DNA of 64,000 bases from the NCBI RefSeq assembly GCF_026213295.1, contig NC_079428.1:130001-194000 (forward strand). Direction: 5' to 3'. Positions 11,527 to 23,379 of this stretch are shown one piece after another. Each line of letters starts with the position of its first letter. Position 1 is the first letter of the stretch. The position numbers and the translations under genes are program-made. The DNA is from Gadus chalcogrammus. Taxonomy: Eukaryota > Chordata > Actinopteri > Gadiformes > Gadidae. A model generated the notes under the pieces. It worked only from the letters and a program-made list of their open reading frames with translations, did no database searches and had not been told where the DNA came from.

Positions 11527-12178
11527 GTGAGCGTCGACACTCAGATCAATGACCAGAAACTAGTTCTGGGAGCCCTATAATCTCCCAATAATCTCCCAAT
11601 TATAGTCCAAAACAAAACAGTGTGTGAAACAGCAAGCCCAACGATTAAGTAATATATCAAAGTAAGTAGGTTTTTCCTAATGTTTTAATATTAATATTTT
11701 AAGATTTAAAATGGTTATATGTTCACTGTGGGCTTTGACTAGTTTCAAACCTGAAATTAATCTTTTCTACAGCAGCACCTTTTACACAAAAAATCGGAAC
11801 TTGGAAGTTTTTCAAGAATAAAAAGCATCTGAATAAATATGTAATATTTAATACACGCCCATCCGCTAGTCAATCCATCCAGGAAATCATTCACTACAAA
11901 TTAAGAAAATAATAATGCTATATCTGTAGCAAGTCAGGAGTGGTTTCTAATGGGAAAACTTAAATACTCAAGGTCTAAGTAATTCACTGATTATATCTCT
12001 TATGTCAATAGTTAAATTTTAAAAGCGTGATAGTTATTTGATTTTTCTAATTTCCATTTTGGTGTATTAGAAATATTTGTAATGAACAGTTCAGGCCACA
12101 GAGAAACAAAGCCTTTAAAAAATATTATGGGAAGTTCTCAATTATATCAGAAGTCATATGAAACGTGTTTTCACATAG

Positions 12179-12310
12179 AGCTGGCCCGAGAACTGGACTT
12201 CAGTGAGGAACGAATCAACCAGATAAGGGTTGGGAACCCCAACTCTCTGCAGGACCAGAGCCATGCCTTGCTCCACCTCTGGACGAAGAGGGAGGGAACA
12301 CACGCCACAG
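12179..12310 (+). CDS. ank2: ank2 exon, middle of death domain
   Basis: A 132-nt exon, phase 1 both sides, reading [20 protein letters not shown] and [15 protein letters not shown]. These are helices 2-5 of the death domain, and the [10 protein letters not shown] form fits ankyrin-B. Acceptor ttcacatag, donor gttctc, which is a weak match to consensus. Confidence 0.94.
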
Positions 12311-12387
12311 GTTCTCATTGCAACCTGTCGGTCAAACTAGCTACTAAATAAACCATCCAAAAGCTGCTAACTTTAGTCTCTTCACAG

Positions 12388-12534
12388 ATACCGCGCTGCT
12401 GAGAAGACTGACCAAGATCAACCGAATGGACATAGTGCACATCATAGAGACCAAGATCAACAAGTCCAACCAGGAGGACACAACGTCACACACCTATGCA
12501 GAGATCGAGCGAACGATAGAGGACCGCAGTGAAG
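12388..12534 (+). CDS. ank2: ank2 exon, end of death domain
   Basis: A 147-nt exon, phase 1 both sides, reading DTALLRRLTKINRMDIVHII then ETKINKSNQEDTTSHTYAEI and ERTIEDRSEG. KINRMDIVH and the following HSYAEIE-type stretch are diagnostic for ANK2 rather than ANK3. The donor is gtgctt, a poor match, and sits at the edge of a minisatellite whose unit resembles it. Confidence 0.94.
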
Positions 12535-13290
12535 GTGCTTCCCTGGGATGACTCCATGTTTCCATTGGGAGGTGTTTCAATAGGGAGGTGTTTCTATTGG
12601 GAGGTGTTTCCATGGGTGGTGTTTCCATACGTGGTGTTTCCATTGGGAGGTGTTTCCATAGGGTGGTGTTTCCATTGGGAGGTGTTTCCATAGGGTGGTG
12701 TTTCCATTGGGAGGTGTTTCTATAGGGTGGTGTTTCCATTGGGAGGTGTTTCTATAGGGTAGTGTTTTTCCATAGGTGGTGTTTCTATAGGGAGGTGTTT
12801 CCATTGGGAGGCGTTTCCATAGGTGGTGTTTCCATTGGGAGGTGTTTCCATAGGGTGGTGTTTCCATTGGGAGGTGTTTCCATAGGGTGGTGTTTCCATT
12901 GGGAGGTGTTTCCATAGGGTGGTGTTTCCATTGGGAGGTGTTTCCATAGGGTGGTGTTTCCATTGGGAGGTGTTTCCATAGGGTGGTGTTTCCATTGGGA
13001 GGTGTTTCTATAGGTGGTGTTTCCATTGGGAGGTGTTTCCATAGGGTGGTGTTTCCATTGGGAGGTGTTTCCATAGGGGGGTTTTTCCATTGGGAGGTGT
13101 TTCTATAGGTGGTGTTTCCATTGGGAGGTGTTTCCATAGGTGGTGTTTCCATTGGGAGGTGTTTCCATAGGTGGTGTTTCCATAGGGAGGTGTTTCCATT
13201 GGGAGGAGTTTCCATAGGTGGTGTTTCCATAGGGAGGTGTTTCCATTGGGAGGTGTTTCTATAGGGAGGTGTTTCCATTGGGATTCTCCA
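12535..13290 (+). repeat. Intronic minisatellite, 17-20-bp and compound units
   Basis: About 40 alternating copies of gtgtttccattgggag and gtgtttccatagggtg run from just after the donor at 12534 nearly to the acceptor at 13318. The - strand reading frames of METPPYGNTSQWKH peptides are repeat by-products. Confidence 0.93.
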
Positions 13291-13318
13291 TGAAGCTCTG
13301 CTGCTCTTGTGGTCCCAG

Positions 13319-13523
13319 GGTTCTCTGCTCTTCACGAGGACATCGATAGTCCCAGGGCATGCAGGCGCAGGGAGGCCTCTCCCCGCGTGGCTGGACGGCC
13401 GGTGCCTGTGGTGTCAGCAGAGGAACTGTCTGCCAGCTCGTCCTCACTTGGTGATCATACTGGTCGCTTGGAGACGGATACGTCGACAACAACACTACTA
13501 CAGAACGAGACGGAAAAAACACA
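13319..13523 (+). CDS. ank2: ank2 exon after the death domain, Ser/Thr-rich
   Basis: A 205-nt exon entering in phase 1 (GFSALHEDIDSPRACRRREA onward, then SAEELSASSSSLGDH) and leaving in phase 2 at AACACA|gtaaat. GFSALHEDIDSPR corresponds to the ankyrin segment that follows the death domain (GFSVLQEEL in human). If the weak donor is not used the frame stops one codon later, which would give a truncated ankyrin ending soon after the death domain. The donor is chosen because it phases correctly with the exon at 13676. Confidence 0.85.
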
Positions 13524-13675
13524 GTAAATATAAAATCACCATTATTAATTAAATTAAAGCTATGCATATCATCCTTAGACAACTGCATGCATGACTTCAA
13601 ACATATTTTTACTTTGCACAATGCAATCTATCAGGAGTTGTTCCATCCAATAATTGCATGTCATTTTTTTCACAG

Positions 13676-16600
13676 CTCTTTACAAAGAGGATATGAGGAG
13701 GGAGCAGGCACAGTACACTTGTGCACTTTCAAACAAGTAAGTCCTCTGTTCACATTGAACCAAACTGCCACCTACCAACTCCAGTCTCATGAGATAAACC
13801 CTTTATGCAAAGACATGACTGAAGCAGCTGAGGGAGAGGAATGGAGCTTGGAGTGTCTTCAGACATCCCGACGGTGGTTGTCACCGGTCACTTGCCAACA
13901 GTTGGACACAAGTTCTTGTACGGGCGTTTGTGAGAGTCTACCAATTTCCATGACTGATTTCGGAGAGAGCTTGACTGAGTCTGAGCAAGCAGAACCAGAC
14001 TTTGGTGAACTGGCGATGGAGCTCAGGGAATCAAGGGAAGATTGCACAGAACATGCACCTGGTTCAGTTTCTGTAAGCCCTTTACCTCCAGCAAGATCCT
14101 TAGAAGGAGAATCCAGTCCTGAACCTGAACCCCTTCCTTGTCTTCCTGTAGTGGTAGAATGTCTGGATCATCAGATGACCACCAGAGAGGTCTGTTCTGA
14201 GAAGCATATAGATGAAGGATACCAGAGACTTTATAAAGTCATTTATGGATATCATGATCATTTGAAGCCTGCCAAGCCTGATGAAATCCACAATGAGACA
14301 ATTCAAAGTGGTTTGTGTGTACAGGGTACTTCCATACCCTTTCAAACTAAAGGTGATGAACAGAATTTAAATTCAGTCACACCCGCCCCCAGTCATTCCA
14401 GCATTACATCACGTCCTGATTCTGCCAATCAAGTTGTGATAGATAGTTTGGAAACAAATGATACAGAACTTGTTACACATGGGACTTCCAGTACTTTTGC
14501 TTTGATATCACATGACTCAAATGTTGATGCCTTGAACGAAACGTTTTGTCCCCATGACCAGACTTCAGGACATGACTACACTATTGATATTACATCAGCA
14601 CCGAGGCTAGATGAGGATGCAATGCTGCCACACAGGGATGCAGCCTGTTGGGCACCGACACCGGAATCTAAAGGATTTGCATGTATAACCCCATCACCAG
14701 AATTAACTGGAAACCCGTACTCTACTATGGAGTTTCTGGAGCCATCTGAAAGAAGTCGGATTCTCTCACTAGACTCGCCTCCACATATGGACCTTCCATG
14801 CTCTCTGTGTACAACAATAACCCGATCAGAAAGCAGGTCCTCATCACCTGACTCATGGTCATTAAATCATGAGATTAAACTTCTTGCACCAGATTCCCCC
14901 CTTACCCGGTTTAGACCACTCTCCCCCCTCCCACCCCTGGTGGATCAGTGGGATGGGAGAGACGTGTGGACCGTTCCCCAAGGGCCATCCTTTATAAGGA
15001 GCACACTGGCGTCTGGGTTGAGAGCAGCAGAAACAGGAGAAAGGCCTTTGACCCCAATGGTCTCCAACCGGATGCCGTTTGGAAGACCTGTATCACCAAG
15101 AAGTGAGATGAGTGGTGGGGGTTCCATCTCACCACAGACACTTTCTTTCGACATTGAGGACAGAGCTTCATCCCCAGACTCTTTCGTCTCAGAAACCTTG
15201 TCTATGCCCCGGTCCTCTGAGGTTAGATTAGATGACAGATCCTCTTCCCTTGAGTCTTTCGCCTCTCTAACTGCCGACTCACAGCTTTCCCCAGACCCAC
15301 CCCCACAACAGTTTGGACTCCTCGAGTTGTCCACTGCTGTGTTTGGATCTAGATCATCGTCTGAGTCATTGTTGTTCGACATGGAGCCTGAATGTCCGCC
15401 AATCCTTTCTGATGTCAGGCCATCGTCCCTAAATGAACACAATCCTCTGTCCTGTGAAGGTGTACCTTTAGAAAATGAGATGCTGGAGTCCACATCAAAT
15501 AAGTATGGACCTGGATCATCTGAATTGCTTACTGTTGGAGAGAACAAACCACTATCCAAAATAAAGCAACTATTAGTTGATGACGACTGGGTTTGGTTAT
15601 CAGTGTGTGAAGCAGGGCAACCGCTTGTCTCTCCGACGTGCGGCTCTATGTCAGTTTCAGTGGCAAGAGAAGTGAAACTGTTGCCTTCAGAAGCAGCATT
15701 GTGTTGTCCTCAACTTTCAGACACCCCACTCCATGTCCCACAAAACGACCCACTGGAGCCAACCACATCCCCAACAGAACACATAAGGCCTTTATGTTCA
15801 ACAGGGGATGTTAGTACGTCACCACATTCCTCTGTGCTTCAGTTAGAAATAGAGACATCTTTAAATGCATGGAGAGCCCCCCAATCGCCCTCATCTAAAT
15901 GGGTTACCTCAGGCACACAATCTGCTCTGGCTGGAATTCTGAGATCTTCTTTTGTGGACCAGTCCACTGAGGTATCTTTCCTAGTTGAACCCAATACAGC
16001 ACCTACAGAAGAAACTGAGCCTCATCAGGATCAATATTTGGGTGTGTCTCAGACTGAAAAGGATAAAAAGAGTTCCAGCTCCTGCCCAGACCATTCTGAA
16101 ATCCAGCTATTATCACCTGGTGCCAATTTCCCAGAAGTTCAGGTAAAAGCTTCCATGTCCACAGCACATCAAGCACAAACAGAGATAGAATGGTCTAGGT
16201 ATGACCTCTTGTATGATAGTGAGTTGTGGAAGTTGATTTCTCAAGTCCATGATCCCCAGTATGTAGGAGATACATGGAATAAGATAGCTATATTTAAATG
16301 TGCCTCAACTTTGCCAGATGATGCTGCGGCACAATCCAGAGCAATACAAGATAAACGGGCCTCATTAGGCCAAAAATCAGAAGCTTGCGCCTTTTTACCC
16401 GAATACCGACCCGAACTGAGTCCCCTTTTACCTTGCCCAGTTCAGCTATTGGCACACATGAGATGGCCCAGTCCTGAGTCTGTTTCCCCAGCAAACAGAC
16501 AAAGGCCACTGTCACCAGATTCACCAATTGATCGATATGGGCAATCAGACTTCAATGCATTGGTGAAAGACTACCAATCATCACCAAGAGCTGGAGATTC

Positions 16601-19600
16601 ACCTGCATGTTTAGACCAAGAAGATGACCATATTAGGACTCCAGCAATGCCATGTGGAAAGAGGACATCGGAGGCAACAGCAGCACTTAGTGAGTTGATA
16701 GCACTCCCACCTGATTCCTTCACACCACAGTTTGGACAAACACAGTCTAATGATTTAATGTCTATCAATGCATGTGGGTCATCATCTCTTCAATTGGTGC
16801 CCTCAGACACTGAACAAATCCCACTGGATGCTGACCCAGGAAGCTTTGAAGAAAGACCAGAGTCCCCCGAAGCTTTATCATTTGTTAGACATGAGGTATC
16901 AACAGACTATTCATTAACTATTCATTCAACATTTCAACTAGTCTTAGCTGAACTTAACATCAGGCCAAATCCATGTGACCTGGCCCCACCAGAAGTGGTG
17001 TCTGACCTTCTGCCTGCTTCTGAAGAACATGTAGCTTTATCCCAAACAGAAATTAAACTGCCTGTCTACAAACTTCTATATAATACAGATATTTGCAAGT
17101 TAATCTCTAAAATCCACGATCCCCAGTATGCAGGGGGAACCTTTCTTAGTAAAACAGGACTGTTTGAATATGTAGGAACTAGGACAGAGTATGAACAGGT
17201 ACGATTAGGTATGGAAGAATTAGATGAAGTTTGTGAAGCTGGTTTGTTATTAGAGGATAAAAGTGGAGATTTGGAAAGATCCCTTTTACCTCATTCTGAT
17301 GCAGAACATATTTCCCCACATTACACACTACAACAGTCTGAATATTTTGACAATCAGCATACATTGTCACCCATCCTCAAATCCTCAGGACATGTGGATG
17401 CCCCTTACCCTAACCCTCACCCCCCTCAGTACGGACCAAACTCGCCTGAGGTTTGGACTTTAGAAAATAAATGCAATACTCTTGGACAAAACTCATCCAT
17501 ACTTTGTATTTTACCCAAATCCATTGGTTCTTCATTAGAGTCAGTGCCTTCAAGTGTAGACTGTAGGAGTGAATGTTTGGTTTTATCAAGGCCTGGAGAG
17601 AGAGAGAGTCTCCTAATGAATGCTCCTACATATAAAGCCACTCAGGTCCCAGTGTACCGACTGGTATATGATGCAGAAATTTGGAAGCTGATCTCTCAAA
17701 TTCGTGACCCCCAGTACATTGGAGAAATGTTCATGGGCAAAACAGGACAGTTTCAAAATGCTGCATCTTCATCAGGTGAATCATTGACCACTAATACAGT
17801 GGAGGAGGATCTCTGTAAAGTACCTAGTGTTCATGGCAGACCGGTCTCCGCTGGATCAATAATATTGGAAGTTAGTGAGAGACCTCTTTCAGCAGAATCC
17901 ATATCTGAGTATCGCACAATGTCACCTGAGACAGAAAATCTCAGATCATCATCTCCTGAATCAATAGTGTCACTCGAGAAGGCCTTATCAAAGGACTCTC
18001 CTGTACCCCAATATACTCCCCACATGGAATCAGCAGAATACAGGCTAGGCAGCGCACCATCCTCACCTGTATCTACCGCGTCAGATTTTGAACTGGAGGT
18101 TTTTGACACTCCTTTATTTTTGGTCAGAGAAAGATCCCTCTCATGGGATTCATTAGGATCTGAAGTTGAAAATAGGGCGTTGACACCTGATTCGCCAATC
18201 CCTGATTTTGGACAGACAATACTTCAGCAAATAGCCTCTATTGCAGAGAGTAGATCACCCTCGCCTGTGTCTGTTGGTTCAGATATGAATAATGAGGTTG
18301 AACCCTTTCCATCATTGCTGTATGAAGTTAGACCACTGTCACCCGAGTCACGGAATTCTGTAGACCTCTGCCCAGATTCACCTATCCCTGATTTTGCAAC
18401 AAACGTATTTAAACCCGTTTTATCACTTGCCACCTCCAGATCAATGTCCTCTGAATCAGTTGCATCAGAGGTTGAGTATGGTCCCATGGTGTATTCAGCT
18501 TTGCACAGTGAAAATAGACCAGACTCCCCTGATTCCTATGTTTCAGTAGCTGACGTGCGGTCTCTCTCACCCGATTCTTGTTCAGAGTATATCCCTTTCT
18601 CCCATGAAGAAATCTTGCTTATGTCCCCAGACAGGTCATCTACTCCAGAAGGAACATGTTCCCTGAATGAACTTACAGCTCTCTCCCCTGACTCTCCTAT
18701 TCCGGATTTTAGCCAGGTGCTACAAGAGTTTACAATGCCTCACGTGTACAGGTCTTCTTCCCCTCAGTCATTGTCATCAGATTGGGATGTGGAACCTGAA
18801 CCACTTTTACTGTTTTCTTTTGAAGACAGGGGTTCATCTCCAGCATCAGATGAATCAATCAATAATTTTAGACGACTATCACCAGATTCTCCAGTGCCTG
18901 ACTTTAGACAACATTTGCCAGAATCATACTCGGATATTAGTTGTCCCAGGTGTTTATCGACAGAGTCGATGGCTTCTGATGTGGAATATGTATCCTTGAT
19001 TGGACCAATGTATGAGTTTGAGAAGAGACCAGATTCTCCAGAGTCAGTTTTTTCAGTTAATGATTGTGGACATTTATGTCCGGACTCTCCAATTCCACAG
19101 TATACACAGTATAGCACTTCTACAGCTGGAGTACGGTATGTATTAACGTCCCCTGAACCGATAAATCATGAAAACGATCTGGAGACTGATATCTGTCTAC
19201 CATGGCTCTTTGAGGAGCGACCAGATTCCCCTGATTCAGGTGCAGCGGGATATCTGTCCCCAGATTCTCCCATTCCTGAGTTCAGGCAGATGTTGGTGGA
19301 CTTAATTTCTCATGTAGAATACAGCTGCTATTCACCCCATTCATTGTCTTCAGATTGGGACATGGAACCTGATTTGCAATCAACTTTGTTATTAGATGAA
19401 GACAGACCTCCTTCCTATGATTCAGATGCAGCATTTAGATACGGACTGTCACCTGATTCACCATTACCTCAGTTTCAAGCAATCATTTCTGGATATTTTC
19501 CGTCAATTGTTGGACACAGATCGACGTCTCCAGAATGCGTAGGTTCAGATTCAGAATGTGGTTCACTACAATGGCATGAAGACAGACCTTCATCACCTGT

Positions 19601-21506
19601 TTCAGTCATCTCTGGAGATGAATGCAGACTATTATCACCATATGCAATAAGATCGTTTGAAATCGTTGAAGCATACAGAGAGCTTCGATCCATCTCTCCT
19701 GAATACATTGAGTCAGATGTTGAATTGAATGTAGGTGAATGTTTAATGCATGGGACATGGGAAGAAAACAGACCAAATTCCCCTAAATCTGTAGTTATGG
19801 CGTGTCAATTGTCACCTCCATCATTCACCTGCTCATTACCGGGAAACATTAAATCACCATCTGAAGAATCTGATGAATACCATGATAAACAAATTAGTTT
19901 GGATCCACTAAGTAACGCTGACAGACTAAAAGATAAACCAACAACCCCAAACGTTGCAGAAGCAGCAGCTTGTACAACAAAAATTGGCTCTGAATCATTA
20001 AAGGAACAAACTCTTCTAAATGCTCAGTACAAACTTGTTTATAAGGCTGAATTATGGAATTTGATTTCTCCAGTACATGACCCTCAGTACAGGGGGGATA
20101 CTTTTCATAGCCAGACAGGGTGTATGGAATACATTGGCAGCTCAATGAAGGGGGGACAGAATGAAAAAGTCAAAGGAAAAAGTATTCCACATTCTCCAGG
20201 CAAGGCCTCTTCAAGAGTTGCTATAAAAAACCTGCCCAAGGCAGAGTATAACTTGATTTGCGGTAATCAATCACAAGCGTTTCAATATGCATTTGGAACT
20301 GCTGCCTCTGCGGCAATTGATGAAACTGGGGTTATGTCATCAACTGAGGCAGACGGCTGGGATCCTCCCCATATCAATGAGTGGATACCAGAGTTGATCA
20401 TCGTGATGCCTGATGAAAAATCTGTATCAGTGTCAACTGGATCAGTCAATAGATTAAGACCTCTCTCCACTTGTCCCACCTTACCTGACTTCAAAAACGA
20501 AATACCAGAATATGGAACGCACCTTCACTCAAAGAGCTCCTCACAGGAGACCCCTGTAGCATCTGCCAATGATGCTGTCCCTGTGGGTTTAGAACGTCAG
20601 TTGGCTGAACCTGAGCACAGACCCGTGTCAGTGGGGTGGGACGTGAACATGGTTTATGAGAGAGCCTCCTCTCCAGAGTCCCTGCCCGAGTTCAACGAGA
20701 ACCGCTCACTGCCTCCCGACTCACCCATCCCTGAGTTTCCAGGGTACCTTCCAGACTACATCCCGACGTGGGCAATGCACGGTTCCTCCTCCGCTGGCAG
20801 CTCGGATTCAGAGGGGGAGGTGGTAGTCACATCGTCAAGAATCACTGAGGTCCAACGACGGCCTTCGTCCCCAGAATCAATTTCATCGGTCCACAAGATT
20901 GCACCACTACTGCCCGACTCACCAGTACCTGAGTTCATGAGAATACTGTCTTCCTACTTTCAGGAAATGCCCCCTAGTTATAGATCATGTTCATCAATAT
21001 CCCCGGTGTCTTACTCCTCAGACAATGAGTATGTTGCGCTGCCTATCCAGTGTTGGATTGGAGACACCCCAAGGCCCCTCACTCCTCAATCAGTGAATTC
21101 AGAAGAAGAAATACAGTTTAATTGTGTGGGAGCCGACAAGCTAGTCTCTGAGGCACAACTTCTGAGTCATGTGACATGCGTTGCACAACCTGACCGGCAT
21201 CCGTTCAAAACGTCCGAAATGCAAACAATAATAACTGAGGCAGAATTAGACCTGAGGCCTGGCCAAAATGATTGTCCTAAGGTGACTAGATCTGAATCGG
21301 AATCCTTTGCCTGTGAGGAATGGATAAAATATGATTCAGAACAGCCAGAGACTGTTCAAAGCAATATTCATGAGCAACACATGGGTGATATCCATGAAGA
21401 GGCGTTGGACCAGCCCCAACCATTCAGGGACCAGAACCCCATGGGGGAGGAGGTCCAGGGCCTGGGCCACGGTGACCATAAAGACATGCCTCAAGGCTCA
21501 GACATG
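13676..21506 (+). CDS. ank2: ank2 second giant exon, about 2610 codons, SPDSPIP- and HDPQY-repeat rich
   Basis: One open frame of 7831 nt enters in phase 2 (acceptor ttttcacag) and leaves in phase 0 (GACATG|gtaagg). A strong internal donor (AAACAA|gtaagt, 13737) is also phase 0, so the first 61 nt can serve alone as a short exon. The protein is Ser/Pro/Glu-rich, lacks membrane segments and looks disordered. Two repeat families are visible. One is a block of about 35-40 residues of the form Y.L.Y..E.WKLIS..HDPQY.G, four times, with the DPQY box near exon residues 859, 1148, 1344 and 2135. The other is L(S/C)PDSP(I/V)P(D/E/Q)F, about a dozen times, mostly at 17,990-19,640 and 20,700-20,940, alternating with R..SPES..SD.E and ERPDSPES. 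Mammalian ANK2 has striated-muscle-specific exons in this part of the gene, and I infer a muscle-type obscurin-linked or M-line role, unproven. It is larger than the neuronal giant exon. Confidence 0.92.
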
Positions 21507-21848
21507 GTAAGGTGGGGGGCATGATATGTGTGGAGAATGTCAAGCCTGTTGTCTGCGAGGAACATACTAACCCACAACTTGGGTGGACACACTAACATGT
21601 GATATGCATAAGATGGTTAGCATGCAAAGACTTAATGAGCATTCAACATTTAGAAATTGTATTATACAAAATATATATTTTGAAATTGCATGATAAAGAA
21701 CCATAATTATACTGAGGTACAACATAATCAAAAATAAATGTCCATGGATTGAAAAGCACCCTCTTTGTCACATTGCAGTGGTACTAAACATCTGTGGGGA
21801 CGCTGATTGAAGGGTAAATGTTGAAGATATTCTGACGTTCACTTTCAG

Positions 21849-22622
21849 ACCTGGCCTCAAAGATCAGAGGAAGCAATTATAGTTGCACAAGAAACGGAGG
21901 CCAGTAAACCGTCCAGACCGTTCAAGACAGTGGAGCTGAATAAGTTTGAAGTCCGATTTAATGAGCAGATTTCCTGTAATGCCAAGCAAGAGATTGTATC
22001 CGCTCTTCAGCGCCCTGACTGGACCAGCTCCACAACGCACAGAGCTGGGACACCTGTACTCAAATCTCCCGGCTCACATCCGGTATCAAATCAGGAGTTA
22101 TCCCCCACAGAAGTACAGGCCAGTGAAACAAAGACCACCATCCAGGAAGAAGGAGAAGATTTAGGGTTCTCCCCAGGTTTCAATAAAGTCCTCTCTGATT
22201 TTGAAACCACCATATCTGCATTTGAATTAGAAAAAAAGCTTCCCAGAAAAGCCGCAGAATCTCTGGATTCTGACACAGAATACTTTGACTGCGAGCAAAC
22301 CTTATCTGACTTCTCTGAAGCCGAAGAAGTGTTTCCAGCAGGTGGGTTCGCCTTTCGCATCTCTGAGCCGCCCTCTCCGATGCCGGGCAGCAGCCAGGGT
22401 CTGGGCTTGGTGACGGCGAGCCCTGAGTGCCGCCGGCACCCCTTCCTACGGGTGCAGGATTACAAGCGCTTCTCGTCCGGTAGTGAAAGTCTTGGCGACT
22501 TTGCGTATGATTCAGACTGCTCGAAAGAGTGTCGATCTGAAGATGACTTCCCGTTGTGTGAGGAGCTTCCCTCCCGGGATCAGGCAGGGAATGTGGACGA
22601 TAAGGAGGACTTCCTGGCAAGG
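21849..22622 (+). CDS. ank2: ank2 258-codon exon after the second giant exon
   Basis: Phase 0 on both sides, acceptor cactttcag, donor AGG|gtaaga. It begins TWPQRSEEAIIVAQETEASK and contains SDFETTISAFELEKKLPRKA, SLDSDTEYFDCEQTLSDFSE and SLGDFAYDSDCSKECRSEDD. The acidic D/E/S-rich boxes resemble short linear motifs. Because it is frame-neutral it may be co-spliced with the second giant exon. No catalytic domain is present. Confidence 0.88.
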
Positions 22623-23286
22623 GTAAGAAGTCACGCATGAACAGAAAGCTGAAAGCGTGTCTTGCCTGTGTGAAACAATTGTATTGCCTCTACATTTTCA
22701 AGAGCTTCAGGATTGGCTACCTTAACGTTAAGAACTAAATGATGGGGTGCTTTGTCGGCATAGACTCATAGTTCCCAGAACATAAATCATGGAATAACCA
22801 GTGGCTGAAATAGATCATGGTGTGCAGTGTTTGCAGTGTTCACGTTTGCAGTGTTCCCGTTTGCAGTGTTGTACAGCCTGTAAAGAAACAGATTCTATCA
22901 TATTTTAGTTAACTTTGTTCTTTATCTTCCTGCATCATGGTCTGCATTTCTTTATTCGACCATTCATTTTGCATGCCGTTTTTGGTTGGAAAAACACCAT
23001 CAATGTTTCTTCTCTTCCATTTCAAATTGTCATCACCCAATCACCTCATTTCTCTTCACCTTCAAACTACTCCAATGTTGATAAGTTCATACACTCGTAT
23101 GACACTCAAAGGAGTTCACATACATATTCATCAAACCCCAACTTGTAGTTGTGGTGAAATGACTTTGGGTAGGACCCCGATATACAGATGTAACTTCCGG
23201 GTCCAGAGAGCAGAAGGGGCATTGTGTGGCTGTGTGTTGGGCGGTCTTAAGCATGCTGACCAGGTTGGCTGTGTGGTGTCTCCTAG
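22623..23286 (+). other. ank2 intron without recognisable features
   Basis: The 664-bp intron is AT-rich. It contains a threefold gtttgcagtgttc mini-repeat at 22,830-22,870. No ORF with coding character and no known repeat was recognised. Confidence 0.6.
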
Positions 23287-23379
23287 GAGATATCAGAGGA
23301 GTTAGGGCCGCTGTCCTCCGACAGCTCAGAAGAAGAGGTTCTGACCACCAGGGTGGTGCGCCGCAGAGTCATTATCCAG
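23287..23379 (+). CDS. ank2: ank2 exon, C-terminal tail
   Basis: Thirty-one codons in phase 0, EISEELGPLSSDSSEEEVLT then TRVVRRRVIIQ, acceptor tctcctag, donor CAG|gtaagg. The acidic run followed by a basic RRRV patch fits the variable C-terminal region of ankyrin-B. The last bases and donor of this exon are the unit of the minisatellite that follows. Confidence 0.85.

Noticed and set aside
12494..13335. 252-residue - strand frame of METPPYGNTSQWKH repeats
   Set aside because: It is the minisatellite in an ank2 intron read backwards.
13676..13736. Alternative frame of the short exon (LYKEDMRREQAQ)
   Set aside because: It looks natural as peptide, but its phase fits neither the preceding donor at 13,523 nor the phase-0 exons downstream. 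The SLQRGYEEG frame fits both.
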